A stretch of 64,000 nt of DNA from a bacterium 0.1xD8-71 (GCA_003612405.1 RAYR01000011.1:1-64000), one strand, 5' to 3'; numbered from the stretch's first letter, positions 25,643 to 35,436 are shown. Program-made: numbers and translations. The notes: a model not told the origin generated them from the sequence alone.

Positions 25643-26387
25643 AGCGCTTATCATCGATGATGAAAAACCAGTGCAGATCGCCATTCAGAAACTTGGACAC
25701 TGGAGATATTACAATATGGAACCTCCGCAGCTGGCCGTCAACGGCAAAGACGGTCTGTCCGCCATGCGGGAATTTCGACCTGACATTGTATTTGTCGATA
25801 TGAATATGCCGGTCATGGACGGCGCCTCTTTTCTGATGAAAGCCTCCCAGGAATTTCCCGACAGCCAGTATATCGTGGTAAGCGGCTACGATCAGTTTGC
25901 CTATGCCCAGCAGGCCATCCGCTACGGTGCCTGTGAATATCTGCTGAAACCGGTAGTGGAAGAAGAGCTGAACACAGCCATCGAAAAAGCAATCCTTCGG
26001 ATCGACCCGGACGCTGTATTTCAACAAAACTCGGATACCAGAGAGGAAATCTCTCCCGAAGAAGCCGTACGTGTCATCAAAGAATATATCGACAGCAACT
26101 ACTGCCAGAATATCAAGATTACCATGTTTGCAGAGAAATATTATTTCTCCATCGAATATCTGACCAAGTTATTCCGCAACAAGTACGGTTTCACCATCTA
26201 CGAGTATGTCCTGAAACTGCGCATGGAACGCGCCAAGGAACTGCTGGCAGACGAGAACAATAAGATCATTGATATCGCAGAACGCCTTGGCTATGCGGAC
26301 AATCACTATTTCAGCAAGGCCTTCCGCACCTACTATCATATTTCACCCAGCCAGTACCGCAAGGAGCTTCTGAACAGTCAAAAATGA
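25635..26387 (+). CDS. AraC-type response regulator, YesN-like (locus 1)
   Basis: A 250-residue regulator: receiver domain (about 3-118, acceptor Asp55 in VFVDMNMPVMDG, Lys in LLKPV) joined by a short linker to an AraC helix-turn-helix (about 150-248, IDIAERLGYADNHYFSKAF). It is phosphorylated by the overlapping kinase and probably activates the divergent sugar operon. It is half the length of the YesN-type protein at 35481-37013 because the long middle region is missing. Ribosome site GAAAGGAG lies in the end of the kinase gene. It ends 7 bases from the convergent gene. Confidence 0.92.
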   Translation: MYRALIIDDEKPVQIAIQKLGHWRYYNMEPPQLAVNGKDGLSAMREFRPDIVFVDMNMPVMDGASFLMKASQEFPDSQYIVVSGYDQFAYAQQAIRYGACEYLLKPVVEEELNTAIEKAILRIDPDAVFQQNSDTREEISPEEAVRVIKEYIDSNYCQNIKITMFAEKYYFSIEYLTKLFRNKYGFTIYEYVLKLRMERAKELLADENNKIIDIAERLGYADNHYFSKAFRTYYHISPSQYRKELLNSQK

Positions 26388-26394
26388 CGCCTGC

Positions 26395-28290
26395 TCAATC
26401 ACTGCCCTTTTGTATGTCATCGGCCTGCGTGGTGCATAATTCCAGAGTAAGCCCTGTCTCATTGCTAAACTGCTGTGCCCAGTCCGGTGTACAGAAGAAT
26501 ATAATGACACCCTGACCGTTATCCCCTGTCACATAGAAATACTCCTGGGAAGATTCCTGTTGCAGCAAAGGATTCAGAATCCCCAGTACCCTCCCGTCTA
26601 TCCAGTCATAATACACTTCCATATCATACAGATATGTTTGACTATTCCAGTCAAAGCCGACTGTGATTGTACCGTCGCCCTGCTCCCAGTCCACCTTCTC
26701 GATATTTTCCTGAATGTTACTGATATGGTCAACAGAACTGCCTTCCGCCAGCGCAAGCATCCCGTTCAGAATCTCTATGTAATCCGTGGAGATATCAAGC
26801 CCTTCATAATCAAACCAGAATACGTCCTGGGAATATCCGGTCAGATTCCAATCTTCATCATAAGAGGGATAGCCAAGCTCCATCAAAAGCCAGGTGTAGG
26901 GACTTCCCTCCACCATATCGTACAGCTCATGTTCTTCCATGAAAGTCCGCACTGACTCTGCCGTTTCTTCAGGCACACATAGACCCAGAGAGTCAAGAAC
27001 CTCCAACTGTTCATCCAGCGCAACACGTTCCAGGGAAACATCAGGAACAGATGTCTTATGTGCCACCACCAGTTTCCCGGACCCACTGCCCATTCCAATT
27101 CTGCCATAGATTCCACTGTCCAAAAAGATTTTCCACAGAAGCATCAGAAAACTCACAGCCAGGATGAGTCCGATCATCAGCCAGGACAGCCATTCCGGCA
27201 CGTAATGCGCTTTCTTCACCACAATCCTCTGGATTTCTTTGTCCATACAGATCCGATGGAAAAGATCTGCCTGTTCCCAGCTGACAAAACATTCCTTGGC
27301 AATCATGATATAATGCCTTTTATCTTTATGGAAGATATAGAATGTCTCTTCTGTCTCCAAAAGATAGTCCAGCGATTCCCAGGAATAAAAACTCATCATA
27401 TCCCCAGGCATCCTCACAGATATTCCGTTTTCCATCAAAGATACCTGCCAGGACCCACATGCTCTGGCATACACTTCCGGCGACTTCAGCTGTTTTCGGA
27501 TACTTTTCTCAGGGTTGCGGCAATAAATCCGAAGTATCATCCATACAGTAACGGCAAGACAGAAACATACCAGCATCCAGTTGAGTGTTCCCGCCACAAA
27601 ATAAACACAGCCTGTGAGAACAGCCGCTATCACCAAGCCCCAGATCATCATACCATAAGTCCGCATGGGCTTTCCCAGACTGCCGCCGTTTAAAATATCC
27701 GCCGCGCCTTTCTGGAACCGCACCCATCTCTCTTCATCCAGCCCATAAGAAAACCGCATATATTCCGTCGGCTCTGTACCGACTGGCTCCGTACCCATGT
27801 ACGCCGCTCCGGCCCCGGCCTGCGGATTGCGGATCAACTCAAGAAACATCTCCCGTTCCTGCACATTCCCAAAAATATGCAGAGGCATCACAAACCATGC
27901 CGGCCGTTTTGCCGTCTGCAAATAGCCTAACATCAGAAGATGCCTCGTCATGCGGATAAACTCTATATTCTGGCAGGCAACTTCACTGTAATCTCCTCTT
28001 TCCACCTTCAGCTTACCGTCCTCTGTCCAGATACACCAGGGCTGTCCTTCCAGCAGCTTCGACATGGTTGTATAATTATATATCCCTGACACCAGAAACA
28101 TCACCGCCACCATAACGACAATCATCACCGCCGCTTCCGGAAGAAAAATAAACTCCGCCGCCATAATAAGCAACAGACGAATCCACACACTTTTGCGGCA
28201 TTTAAACTGTTCCCACAAAACCGCCAGACAAAATTCCCGTATCTCTGAGGGCTCCATAACGTATTCGTATTTCTTTCCCATAGTATCCAT
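26395..28290 (-). CDS. YcxB-like membrane protein with C-terminal extracytoplasmic domain
   Basis: A 631-residue protein with two YcxB-like units. Each has a helix pair (about 35-75 and 205-245) followed by a soluble stretch with the pattern YSWESLDYLLETEETFYIF (second unit). A fifth helix near 366-386 leads to a 240-residue C-terminal domain, probably outside the cell, rich in Tyr, Trp and acidic residues. Function of YcxB proteins is unknown. The ATG at 28290 follows AGAGGAAATTGGAT; a TTG two codons upstream is less likely. It lies 47 bases after the L,D-transpeptidase gene, probably in one transcript, which hints at an envelope role. Confidence 0.7.
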   Translation of the reverse strand: MDTMGKKYEYVMEPSEIREFCLAVLWEQFKCRKSVWIRLLLIMAAEFIFLPEAAVMIVVMVAVMFLVSGIYNYTTMSKLLEGQPWCIWTEDGKLKVERGDYSEVACQNIEFIRMTRHLLMLGYLQTAKRPAWFVMPLHIFGNVQEREMFLELIRNPQAGAGAAYMGTEPVGTEPTEYMRFSYGLDEERWVRFQKGAADILNGGSLGKPMRTYGMMIWGLVIAAVLTGCVYFVAGTLNWMLVCFCLAVTVWMILRIYCRNPEKSIRKQLKSPEVYARACGSWQVSLMENGISVRMPGDMMSFYSWESLDYLLETEETFYIFHKDKRHYIMIAKECFVSWEQADLFHRICMDKEIQRIVVKKAHYVPEWLSWLMIGLILAVSFLMLLWKIFLDSGIYGRIGMGSGSGKLVVAHKTSVPDVSLERVALDEQLEVLDSLGLCVPEETAESVRTFMEEHELYDMVEGSPYTWLLMELGYPSYDEDWNLTGYSQDVFWFDYEGLDISTDYIEILNGMLALAEGSSVDHISNIQENIEKVDWEQGDGTITVGFDWNSQTYLYDMEVYYDWIDGRVLGILNPLLQQESSQEYFYVTGDNGQGVIIFFCTPDWAQQFSNETGLTLELCTTQADDIQKGSD

Positions 28291-28337
28291 ATCCAATTTC
28301 CTCTTTTAATGGCATCACACTTGGCTGCTGTCTTCCA

Positions 28338-29891
28338 TTACTCCCCCTCTGCCGGCGGTTCCACAACTGCCTCCGGGTTTATTCCAGGCTCTGACACAGG
28401 TTCTATCTCCGGCTCCAATTCCTGCGGGATCTCCGGAAGCGGCTCCGGCTCTGTCCCCGGCAGGTGATAGCAGATGACCGGCGTGCCTTTTTCCACATAA
28501 CCATAGATTTCCTCTGCAACAGAATAGGGCAGGTTGATACAGCCATGGGAACCGTTGGTCATATAAATATTGCTGCCAAACTCGCTTCTCCACGAAGCAT
28601 CATGCATCCCCACATTATTGTTAAAAGGCATCCAGAAAGAAACCGGCGTCCGGTAAGTCTCTCCTGTCAGCGTCGAATCCCTCTCTTTATAAGTAATTCC
28701 GTAAATTCCCGCGGGGGTTTCGTTTCCCCTGGAAGGATTACCGGACACGAAATCAGATTCCAGGACACATTCCCCATCCTGGTATAAAAACAGATGCTGG
28801 GCCGTCAGATTAATTTCCACATAAGAATCTCCATAGTCCGGTGCATCGTAAGAGGCCGCCGTCTGCCGGTAAACAGGCGTCCGCTCTGTACTCTCTCCCC
28901 GCTCCAGAATCCCCATCAATTCTTCCGTCTCCTGCCCCACATCCATCCACCAGCCGTAATCTCCCTGGTCAATCGTCACTTCTTCCCCATAGCTGGTCAG
29001 AAATGTCCTTCTGTGAAAAATCGTGTCATGCTTTTTCCTCAGAGAGTTAACATACTCTTTGACCAGTTCCGGGTCAAGTTCCGCCCGGTTTTTCTCTCGT
29101 ATGATCCATCCCGCTATCGTATCTGCGTCCAGAACCTCCCGCTCACTTCCAAATGTATACGTAACGACAGTATTCACATAATTCTGGAGTTTCGCATAGG
29201 TTTCCTGTAAACCCGCATCCTCCAGCGTAACCTTTGGTTCTTCATAACAGCCGGCGGCCTCTAAATCCACCTGCTCCTGCAATCCCTGAACAGCCTCCCT
29301 GACCGCCTCCATCGTCTTTTCCCGGTTCAGCTGGCTGCCCCGGTTCTCGGCCACCAGCTCGAATCCCTTTCCCGGAACATAATCTCCTATGTAAGCATCC
29401 TCCGGTTCCTTTACAAATTCCTTTTGGAACCCCCGCAGGGCATCTATCTTTTCTTCTAATACCGTCTCCTCATAATAAAGTTCCGCCCCCGTTTCATAGA
29501 CCGTTTCATGCTTCAAAAACCACAGGAAACGATTCTGTCCCTGCAAAACAGCCTCCAGGGGCTCCGTGGAAATATAGGCAATTCCAATTTCACTGCCTGG
29601 TATTTCCTCTTCTAAGACCGTCCCGTCAGCCTGGCGCTCTATCACCCGGAGCGAATACTGTCCGATCCGCTCCTCCAGTTCCGGGATGGTCATTCCCGAC
29701 ACATCCACCTCGTCAATCAGCGTACCGTTTAAAAAACAGGTCTGATAACGATTCAGACCGGCCATGTAAACCAAAAGCAGGACAAGAAACACCCCTGTAG
29801 CAACCGCCGACAGAATCATCCATATCCTCTTTTTGTCCGGAATATTATTTTTCTGCTTTGTTTTTTTGCGTTGTCTGCGCTTTCGTCCCAT
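28338..29891 (-). CDS. L,D-transpeptidase (YkuD) with membrane anchor
   Basis: A 517-residue envelope enzyme that makes 3-3 peptidoglycan cross-links or attaches proteins to the wall. The basic N-terminus (KRRQRKKTKQK) and helix 22-44 anchor it. A peptidoglycan-binding-type domain (PG_binding_4-like) spans about 75-340. The YkuD domain (about 355-475) has MHDASWR and SHGCINLP with the catalytic cysteine. A Pro/Glu-rich tail follows. Ribosome site AAGGAAAGCAGGG. The gene has its own strong promoter, whose sequence is repeated before two-component system 2. Confidence 0.92.
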   Translation of the reverse strand: MGRKRRQRKKTKQKNNIPDKKRIWMILSAVATGVFLVLLLVYMAGLNRYQTCFLNGTLIDEVDVSGMTIPELEERIGQYSLRVIERQADGTVLEEEIPGSEIGIAYISTEPLEAVLQGQNRFLWFLKHETVYETGAELYYEETVLEEKIDALRGFQKEFVKEPEDAYIGDYVPGKGFELVAENRGSQLNREKTMEAVREAVQGLQEQVDLEAAGCYEEPKVTLEDAGLQETYAKLQNYVNTVVTYTFGSEREVLDADTIAGWIIREKNRAELDPELVKEYVNSLRKKHDTIFHRRTFLTSYGEEVTIDQGDYGWWMDVGQETEELMGILERGESTERTPVYRQTAASYDAPDYGDSYVEINLTAQHLFLYQDGECVLESDFVSGNPSRGNETPAGIYGITYKERDSTLTGETYRTPVSFWMPFNNNVGMHDASWRSEFGSNIYMTNGSHGCINLPYSVAEEIYGYVEKGTPVICYHLPGTEPEPLPEIPQELEPEIEPVSEPGINPEAVVEPPAEGE

Positions 29892-29986
29892 CTGCCCTGC
29901 TTTCCTTTATATGAATCTTTCAATGCCGTAATCGGCACCACATCTTTCTTAACCATTTCCTCTCTATAAACCGTAGTACCTTTTTT

Positions 29987-30015
29987 ATTGTATGGTCTTT
30001 TTCTTCTCTATGCAA
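29987..30015 (-). promoter_or_regulatory. Promoter of the L,D-transpeptidase gene, repeated at 39.0 kb
   Basis: Minus strand: -35 TTGCAT (30015-30010), 17-base spacer, -10 TACAAT (29992-29987). From 29986 to 30045 the sequence matches 38999-39058 at roughly four of five positions, including the upstream word ATGGGTTACATATTG. Confidence 0.7.
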
Positions 30016-30045
30016 TATGTAACCCATTTTTTTCGGAATCTTTGA

Positions 30046-30077
30046 CATAAAAAAGAAAAAGGCGCTTCTCACGCCTT
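30046..30077 (-). terminator. Intrinsic terminator at the end of the GH31 gene (locus 2)
   Basis: Minus strand AAGGCG-TGAGAAG-CGCCTT followed by TTTCTTTTTT. The stem spans the TGA stop codon of the GH31 gene. Confidence 0.75.
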
Positions 30078-32051
30078 CTTCCTCACAAACACCGGAATCA
30101 CATCAAGGGGTGTATCCGTCTCTATCCACTGTCCGCCCGCATATTCCCTGCCGGTCTCACTCTCCACCCAGTCATCTTTCTTGGGAAGGTAAACCTTTCG
30201 TTTCTCCTGCCCGGCATACAGAACCGGGGCCACCAGCACATCCGGGCCATACAGATACTCATCCTCTGTTTCCCAACAGACGGCATCTTCCGGATACATA
30301 TAGAAAAGTGTCCGCATGACAGGCGTCCCCTTCTCATGGGCTTCCCCCATCAGCTTTCTGGTATAAGGCCGCATCTGTTCCCGAAATTCCATATACTTCT
30401 TACAGATCTCGTACACCTCTTCGCCATAGCTCCACACTTCATTGGCCGCACCCGAACAGCAGGCTGCTCCCCCTGTGGTGCCGTATTGGGGCTGTCTCGG
30501 TTCCCTGTCCCCATGCAGGCGCATGACCGGACAAAAAGTCCCCCAGGCAAACCATCTGGCAAAAAGCTCCCGGAATTTCGGATCATCCGGATTGCCCCCG
30601 TGGAACCCGCCGATATCCGTGGTCCACCAGGGAATCCCCGCAAGGCCCATGTTAAGTCCTGCCGCCAGCTGGTTCCTCATACTCTCAAAGCTGGAAGCGA
30701 TGTCCCCCGACCACACCAGGGCGCCGAATTTCTGACTGCCCGCCCAGGCGCAGCGCAGGAGGTTCACGATATTGGTCTGCCCTTCCCGCTCCATGCCTTC
30801 ATAGAACGTCCTGGCATATTCTACCGGATAGGTGTTGCCGATTTGCAGGTTGGTGCCCCGGTGATAACGGTAATTGTCAAAGTCATAGGCTGTGTACTCA
30901 GGTTCTGCCTCATCCAGCCAGAATACCTTGATGCCCATATCGTAATAATTCTTCTTTGCTTTGCCCCACAGATAGTCTCTGGCTCCAGGATTGGTAGCAT
31001 CATAATGAATGGTGGCCCCCTGGAAATCCAGCCCCACGCGGAAACCTCTCTCTGTACGGATCAGATAACCCTTTTCCAGCATTTCTTCATAATTTTCACA
31101 GGTCTTGTCCACGGTTGGCCAGATGGACACCATCAGTTCAATCCCCATCTCCTTTAATTCCTGCACCATGGCTTCCGGGTCCGGCCAGTATACCGGATCA
31201 AACTTCCACTCCCCCTGTTTGGGCCAGTGGAAAAAGTCGATGACAATCAGGTCTATAGGCAGATTCCGGCGTTTATACTCTCTTGCTATGTTTAATAGTT
31301 CTTCCTGGGTCTGGTAACGCAGCTTGCACTGCCAGAACCCGAGCCCATACTCCGGCATCATGGGCACTGTCCCTGTCACAGCCGCATAGGCCTCCTCAAT
31401 CTGGGCCGGTGTATCCCCTGCCGTGATCCAATAATCCAGTGCTTTCGTGGAATAAGCCTCAAAGCTCATGATGTTCTTACCCAATACCGCCCGCCCCACA
31501 CCGGGATTGTTCCAGAGAAAACCATATCCCAGGGAAGAAACCGCAAAGGGTACACTGGCCTGGGAGTTGCGGTGAGCCAGTTCCAGATCCAGTCCCTTTA
31601 AGTCCAGATAGGGCTGCTGGTACTGTCCCATACCGTATATCTTCTCATCCCTATCCACCGATTCAAACCGCATGGTCAGATGATAATCCCCGCCCTGGAC
31701 AGGCTTGAATTCCCTGGCCTCAACCTCGATCGCACTGCACTTCTTGTCCAGCAGATCCCTTCTGTTCCTGCAATACTCTTCCAGAAGCAGGCGTCCGTCC
31801 GCATTGTATATCATAATCTTGCCAAGTTTCGTAATCTCCGCACGGATCCTGCCGTTGACAATCCTGGCCCCCTGTTCGGTATAGGAGATTTCTGCCGTAT
31901 CCTCGCCTTTACGACATAACGCCCAGTCTTCTTCCGGCATCTGCCGCTCTTTCGTGGCCCGCACCCGCAGGGCATTAGGCCCCCAGGGCTCAATCCAGAC
32001 CTCCTCCGCATCATAATGGTAAATCAACCTGTTCTCCCTGATTTCCAGCAT
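30069..32051 (-). CDS. GH31 alpha-glycosidase (locus 2)
   Basis: A 660-residue GH31 enzyme, probably cytoplasmic (no signal peptide). The nucleophile region reads KVFWLDEAEPE (Asp380) and the acid/base region WSGDIASSFESM (Asp450), followed by GIPWWTTDIGGFHGG. The WLDEAEPE form differs from the KTDFGERIP of YicI. It is seen in GH31 members acting on alpha-xylosides or other alpha-glycosides, so the substrate is probably not the same as that of the locus 1 enzyme. It is the last gene of the binding protein-permease-permease-GH31 operon. A multi-hairpin element separates it from the permease gene. Confidence 0.88.
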   Translation of the reverse strand: MLEIRENRLIYHYDAEEVWIEPWGPNALRVRATKERQMPEEDWALCRKGEDTAEISYTEQGARIVNGRIRAEITKLGKIMIYNADGRLLLEEYCRNRRDLLDKKCSAIEVEAREFKPVQGGDYHLTMRFESVDRDEKIYGMGQYQQPYLDLKGLDLELAHRNSQASVPFAVSSLGYGFLWNNPGVGRAVLGKNIMSFEAYSTKALDYWITAGDTPAQIEEAYAAVTGTVPMMPEYGLGFWQCKLRYQTQEELLNIAREYKRRNLPIDLIVIDFFHWPKQGEWKFDPVYWPDPEAMVQELKEMGIELMVSIWPTVDKTCENYEEMLEKGYLIRTERGFRVGLDFQGATIHYDATNPGARDYLWGKAKKNYYDMGIKVFWLDEAEPEYTAYDFDNYRYHRGTNLQIGNTYPVEYARTFYEGMEREGQTNIVNLLRCAWAGSQKFGALVWSGDIASSFESMRNQLAAGLNMGLAGIPWWTTDIGGFHGGNPDDPKFRELFARWFAWGTFCPVMRLHGDREPRQPQYGTTGGAACCSGAANEVWSYGEEVYEICKKYMEFREQMRPYTRKLMGEAHEKGTPVMRTLFYMYPEDAVCWETEDEYLYGPDVLVAPVLYAGQEKRKVYLPKKDDWVESETGREYAGGQWIETDTPLDVIPVFVRKKA

Positions 32052-32119
32052 ACTTCCTTCCCTGCCTTTCTTCTTTCTTTATATACTACTTCAATCCTCA
32101 CTATTTTCTATACACATAC

Positions 32120-32234
32120 GGAGAATTCCCGTATTTTGGGAATTCTCCTGTGCGAGACGAAGTTGCAAAGCAACTTCTAGTACTTCTTGGCGTCCCGTCC
32201 CATGGCGGGACGTCTTTAGAAGTACTTCTCGCAC
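32120..32234 (-). other. Multi-branched hairpin element between permease and GH31 gene
   Basis: Right after the permease stop, an outer stem TGCGAG/CTCGCA encloses two hairpins: GAAGTTGC-TTT-GCAACTTC, and AGTACTTCT/AGAAGTACT with an inner CGTCCCG/CGGGACG. It is followed at 32120-32148 by a perfect 11-bp hairpin GGAGAATTCCC/GGGAATTCTCC. No U-run follows, so simple termination is unlikely; mRNA processing or stabilisation, or a small mobile repeat, are alternatives. Confidence 0.6.
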
Positions 32235-33085
32235 TAACCTTTGACCGCCCCGCTGGTCATACCGCTCACAATATATTTCTGCATAAAGATGAAAATCAAT
32301 GCAACCGGAATAATCGTCACCACCGCAAAGGCAGTCAGATAACTCCACTTCGTCCCATACTGCCCCATAAAATTAAAGATACCTGCTGTGATCGGCCGCT
32401 TCTCCTGATCCAGGATAAACGTCATCCCGTATGCCAGGTCTCCCCATGCATAGAGGAAGGAAAAGATGGCGCATACCATGACGCCCGGCTTGGCTATGGG
32501 AATCAGGATCCTCACAAAGGCACTGAACTTATTACAGCCATCCAGATAGGCCGCCTCCTCCAGATCTTTGGGTATGGATGCAAAATAATTCTTCAGGATC
32601 AGTACGGAAAAGGGAATCCCAATGGTGGCATCCGCCAGTACCGCCGCCACCCAGGTGTTATAGACATGCATGTTTTTAAACATGATGAACATGGGTGTAA
32701 GAAGCACCGATACCGGCAGCATCTGGGTCACCAGAAAGGATAATAACATTATTTTTCGTGCTTTAAAATGATATTTGGCAATCCCATAGGAAGCCGGCAC
32801 TGCCAGAAGCACCGCAATGACAGTAGCCCCCACCGAAATCAGAAAACTGTTGGCAAAGGAGCGGAACATATTGAAATCCCCTGTCTCCACCTGTGCCGCA
32901 TAGGATTTGGTATTCAGCACATGAGGATAAAAGGTGGGCGGATTCTTAAATATTTCCTGCTCTGTCTTTAAGGATGTAATCAGCGCCCAATAAAGCGGAA
33001 ACAGAAGAATACACAAAAGCACTACCGAAACAATACTAAACAGAATATTCTTTTTATGTGACAGTCTCTTTTCTTCGTCCATCAT
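32234..33085 (-). CDS. Sugar ABC transporter permease, MalG type (locus 2)
   Basis: A 283-residue membrane subunit with six helices, an EAA loop KDLEEAAYLDGCNKFSAF (about 190-207) and the C-terminus YIVSGMTSGAVKG. It overlaps the stop of the MalF-type gene by 4 bases; GGAGGATGC precedes the start. It works with the MalF-type subunit and the binding protein upstream; the ATPase subunit is not encoded here. Confidence 0.93.
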   Translation of the reverse strand: MMDEEKRLSHKKNILFSIVSVVLLCILLFPLYWALITSLKTEQEIFKNPPTFYPHVLNTKSYAAQVETGDFNMFRSFANSFLISVGATVIAVLLAVPASYGIAKYHFKARKIMLLSFLVTQMLPVSVLLTPMFIMFKNMHVYNTWVAAVLADATIGIPFSVLILKNYFASIPKDLEEAAYLDGCNKFSAFVRILIPIAKPGVMVCAIFSFLYAWGDLAYGMTFILDQEKRPITAGIFNFMGQYGTKWSYLTAFAVVTIIPVALIFIFMQKYIVSGMTSGAVKG

Positions 33086-33981
33086 GCATCCTCCCCATCT
33101 GTTGTAACCTTGATATAGAAAACACCCACGATCAACAATATCACAAGCAGCACATTAGCCACTGCGGATCCTTTGCTGTACTTAAACATTTCAAAGGATA
33201 ACTTGTAAGAATAAGTAGATAACATATGCGTGGAATTGACCGGGCCGCCGCTTGTCATGACGTAAACCAGATCATACACCTTGAATGTATAAATAAATCC
33301 AAGAATCAGCACGGACTCAATGGTCGGCTTCAAAAGCGGAAGTGTAATCTTAAAGAATGTCTGCACCTTACCCGCACCGTCAATGGATGCGCTCTCATAC
33401 AGTTCTTTGGGAATGGTGGTAAGCCCGGTGGAAAGCAGAATCATGTTAAAAGGAATCCCGATCCACACATTGGCGCAGATCAAGGCAAACATCGCCGTTC
33501 CCGGCGTGGTCAGCCATTCAATATTCTTATCTATCAAATGTAAGCTTCTTAATATATAATTAATGACCCCGATATCTGTAGCAAACAACAGTTTAAACAT
33601 CAATGCAGTGACAGTCACCGGAATCATCCACGGCACCAGCAGAATACCCCGTACCGGTTTGGCAAAGGAAAATCTCTGGCTGAAAAAAAGCGCCAGAACA
33701 AAACCGATAACAAACTGAAACACCAGACATAAAACGGTATAGCGCAGCGTATTCCATAACGATGTGGTAAAGACACTGTCTTTAAAAAGCTCTATGTAAT
33801 TGTCAAACAGAATAAAATTTTTGGTTCCACGCACCAGATTACCCGCATTGACATCCTGGAAACTCAGAATAATATTGCGGATAATCGGATATCCCACAAA
33901 AATCAGCATATAGAGAAAAGCCGGAAGTACAAATAACATTCCCACATTCTCATAGCGGAAGAATTTTTTCAGTTTAGCCAC
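33082..33981 (-). CDS. Sugar ABC transporter permease, MalF type (locus 2)
   Basis: A 299-residue membrane subunit. The GTG at 33981 is the best start: AAAGGAGG lies 7 bases upstream and the protein then begins VAKLKKFFRYENVGML with the first helix directly after. Earlier in-frame codons run through the terminator region and lack a ribosome site. The EAA loop KELYESASIDGAGKVQTFF is near residue 195. It is preceded by a strong hairpin terminator that would lower its expression relative to the binding protein. Confidence 0.92.
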   Translation of the reverse strand: MAKLKKFFRYENVGMLFVLPAFLYMLIFVGYPIIRNIILSFQDVNAGNLVRGTKNFILFDNYIELFKDSVFTTSLWNTLRYTVLCLVFQFVIGFVLALFFSQRFSFAKPVRGILLVPWMIPVTVTALMFKLLFATDIGVINYILRSLHLIDKNIEWLTTPGTAMFALICANVWIGIPFNMILLSTGLTTIPKELYESASIDGAGKVQTFFKITLPLLKPTIESVLILGFIYTFKVYDLVYVMTSGGPVNSTHMLSTYSYKLSFEMFKYSKGSAVANVLLVILLIVGVFYIKVTTDGEDA

Positions 33982-34008
33982 AAGGAATCCTCCTTTCAGG
34001 ATACAATG

Positions 34009-34063
34009 TAAAAAATTGCCGCCACACAGATTCTGCTTATGTAACACTCTGTGTGGCGACAAT
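34009..34063 (-). terminator. Partial terminator between binding-protein and permease genes
   Basis: Minus strand hairpin ATTGTCGCCACACAGA / TCTGTGTGGCGGCAAT (one mismatch) followed by TTTTTT. It lies inside the operon. Such hairpins commonly let binding-protein mRNA exceed permease mRNA. Confidence 0.85.
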
Positions 34064-34073
34064 CTGACGCTTC

Positions 34074-35360
34074 TTATTTTACAATACCGTCAATCGTTGC
34101 CTGTGCCTGCGCCGCCGCGTCTTCAGGTGTGGCAGTTCCTGTGATAACCTGGTTAAATGCCAGGGAAATCGCATCAGATACACTGGGCCACTCAGCCAGA
34201 GGGCCTCTGGGCATTGCGTAGTTTAACTCTTCTACGAAAGGCTGATACGGAGAATCTGCTGCAAACTGGCTTTCTGCAATGGTCTTATCCGCAGAGATGT
34301 AACCGAATTTATCCATCATGAATTTCACTTTTTCTTCACTGGTCGCATAGGTAAGGAAATCCAAAGCACCATCTACATTACCACCATTGATCACAGCATA
34401 GTTCTCGCCGCCCAGTACGGATGCATATTCCGCATCTTTGGGAATCAGTGTCACCTTCCAGTTTAATTCCGGTGCCTCAGCCTGCATGGTCGGAATCTGC
34501 CAGGGACCATTCTCCATCATTGCAACGTTACCGGAAATAAACTGATTCATCACATCGCCCTGTGTCCAGTTGATACACTCCTTACTCATAACGCCCTCAT
34601 TGATCAGATTCTGGATATAGGTAAGTGCACGGATACCGTTCTCATTGTTAATGTCATAGGAAGTTGCCCCTGTTGACCACAGCCAGGGAACAAAGTTAAA
34701 GGTTCCCTCCTCATTCTGCACACTGCAAAGGGCAAGGCCGGTAACAGAATCGGTCGTCAATGCCTTTGCTGTCTCCATCAGTTCATCCCAGGTGGTAGGT
34801 ACGCTGCATCCTGCCTGTGTCAGCATATCTTCATTAAAGTACAAGGCAAGGCAGTTTGCGCCAAATGGTACACCATATAATTTGCCGTCTACCGTGCAGG
34901 AATTTACGGTTCCTTCATAATAATTGCTCACATCAAACTTTCCTGTCAGATCCTCGAAAATTCCCATCTCCACATAAGATGCATGATCCGGGGAATCCAG
35001 AATGGCGATATCGGGAAGCTCATCTGCGGAAGCACCGATAGACAACTGCTTCTTAAAATCTGCAAAAGGTACATATTTTGCTGTCACTTCATACTGATTC
35101 TGTGATCCGTTATATTCCTGAATAACCTGATCCAGCGCCACCTGATGGCCCTCGGTCTCCCAGTAATACCAGATGGTGATTGCCTGCGCCTCACCGCCGG
35201 AAGCTGCCTCTCCTCCGCTCTCCTCTTTAGCGCTCTCCTGCGCTGCCGGAGCATTGTCCGCCGCCGGAGCACTCTCATTGCCCCCTGCTCCGCATCCTGT
35301 CAGAATACCGGCCGTCACTGCCAATGCTGTCAATAATGCTGTTATTTTTCTCTTCTTCAT
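34074..35360 (-). CDS. Sugar ABC transporter substrate-binding lipoprotein (locus 2)
   Basis: A 428-residue family 1 solute-binding protein. Signal MKKRKITALLTALAVTAG leads to lipobox LTGC (Cys23). A short Ala/Glu/Gly-rich linker precedes the binding domain, which starts at AITIWYYWETEGHQVALDQV. It is the first gene of the uptake operon, following the two-component genes and its own promoter, with AGGAGGAAAAC before the start. A hairpin terminator after it favours high expression. Its sugar is unknown; the GH31 enzyme at the end of the operon suggests an alpha-linked oligosaccharide. Confidence 0.93.
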   Translation of the reverse strand: MKKRKITALLTALAVTAGILTGCGAGGNESAPAADNAPAAQESAKEESGGEAASGGEAQAITIWYYWETEGHQVALDQVIQEYNGSQNQYEVTAKYVPFADFKKQLSIGASADELPDIAILDSPDHASYVEMGIFEDLTGKFDVSNYYEGTVNSCTVDGKLYGVPFGANCLALYFNEDMLTQAGCSVPTTWDELMETAKALTTDSVTGLALCSVQNEEGTFNFVPWLWSTGATSYDINNENGIRALTYIQNLINEGVMSKECINWTQGDVMNQFISGNVAMMENGPWQIPTMQAEAPELNWKVTLIPKDAEYASVLGGENYAVINGGNVDGALDFLTYATSEEKVKFMMDKFGYISADKTIAESQFAADSPYQPFVEELNYAMPRGPLAEWPSVSDAISLAFNQVITGTATPEDAAAQAQATIDGIVK

Positions 35361-35408
35361 TGTTTTCCTCCTCCAACCTTCTGTGTAGGTTTTCTTTTTG
35401 ATGGTCTT

Positions 35409-35436
35409 ATCATACCGTCTTTTATATCCTCCTCAA
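35409..35436 (-). promoter_or_regulatory. Promoter of sugar operon 2
   Basis: Minus strand: -35 TTGAGG (35436-35431), 16-base spacer, -10 TATGAT (35414-35409), between the response-regulator stop and the binding-protein gene. The region upstream is A/T rich and could hold the regulator sites. Confidence 0.55.

Noticed and set aside
29892..29986. Small ORF starting MVKKDVVPIT before the L,D-transpeptidase
   Set aside because: It runs into the transpeptidase gene in another frame, with the ribosome site too close to its ATG.
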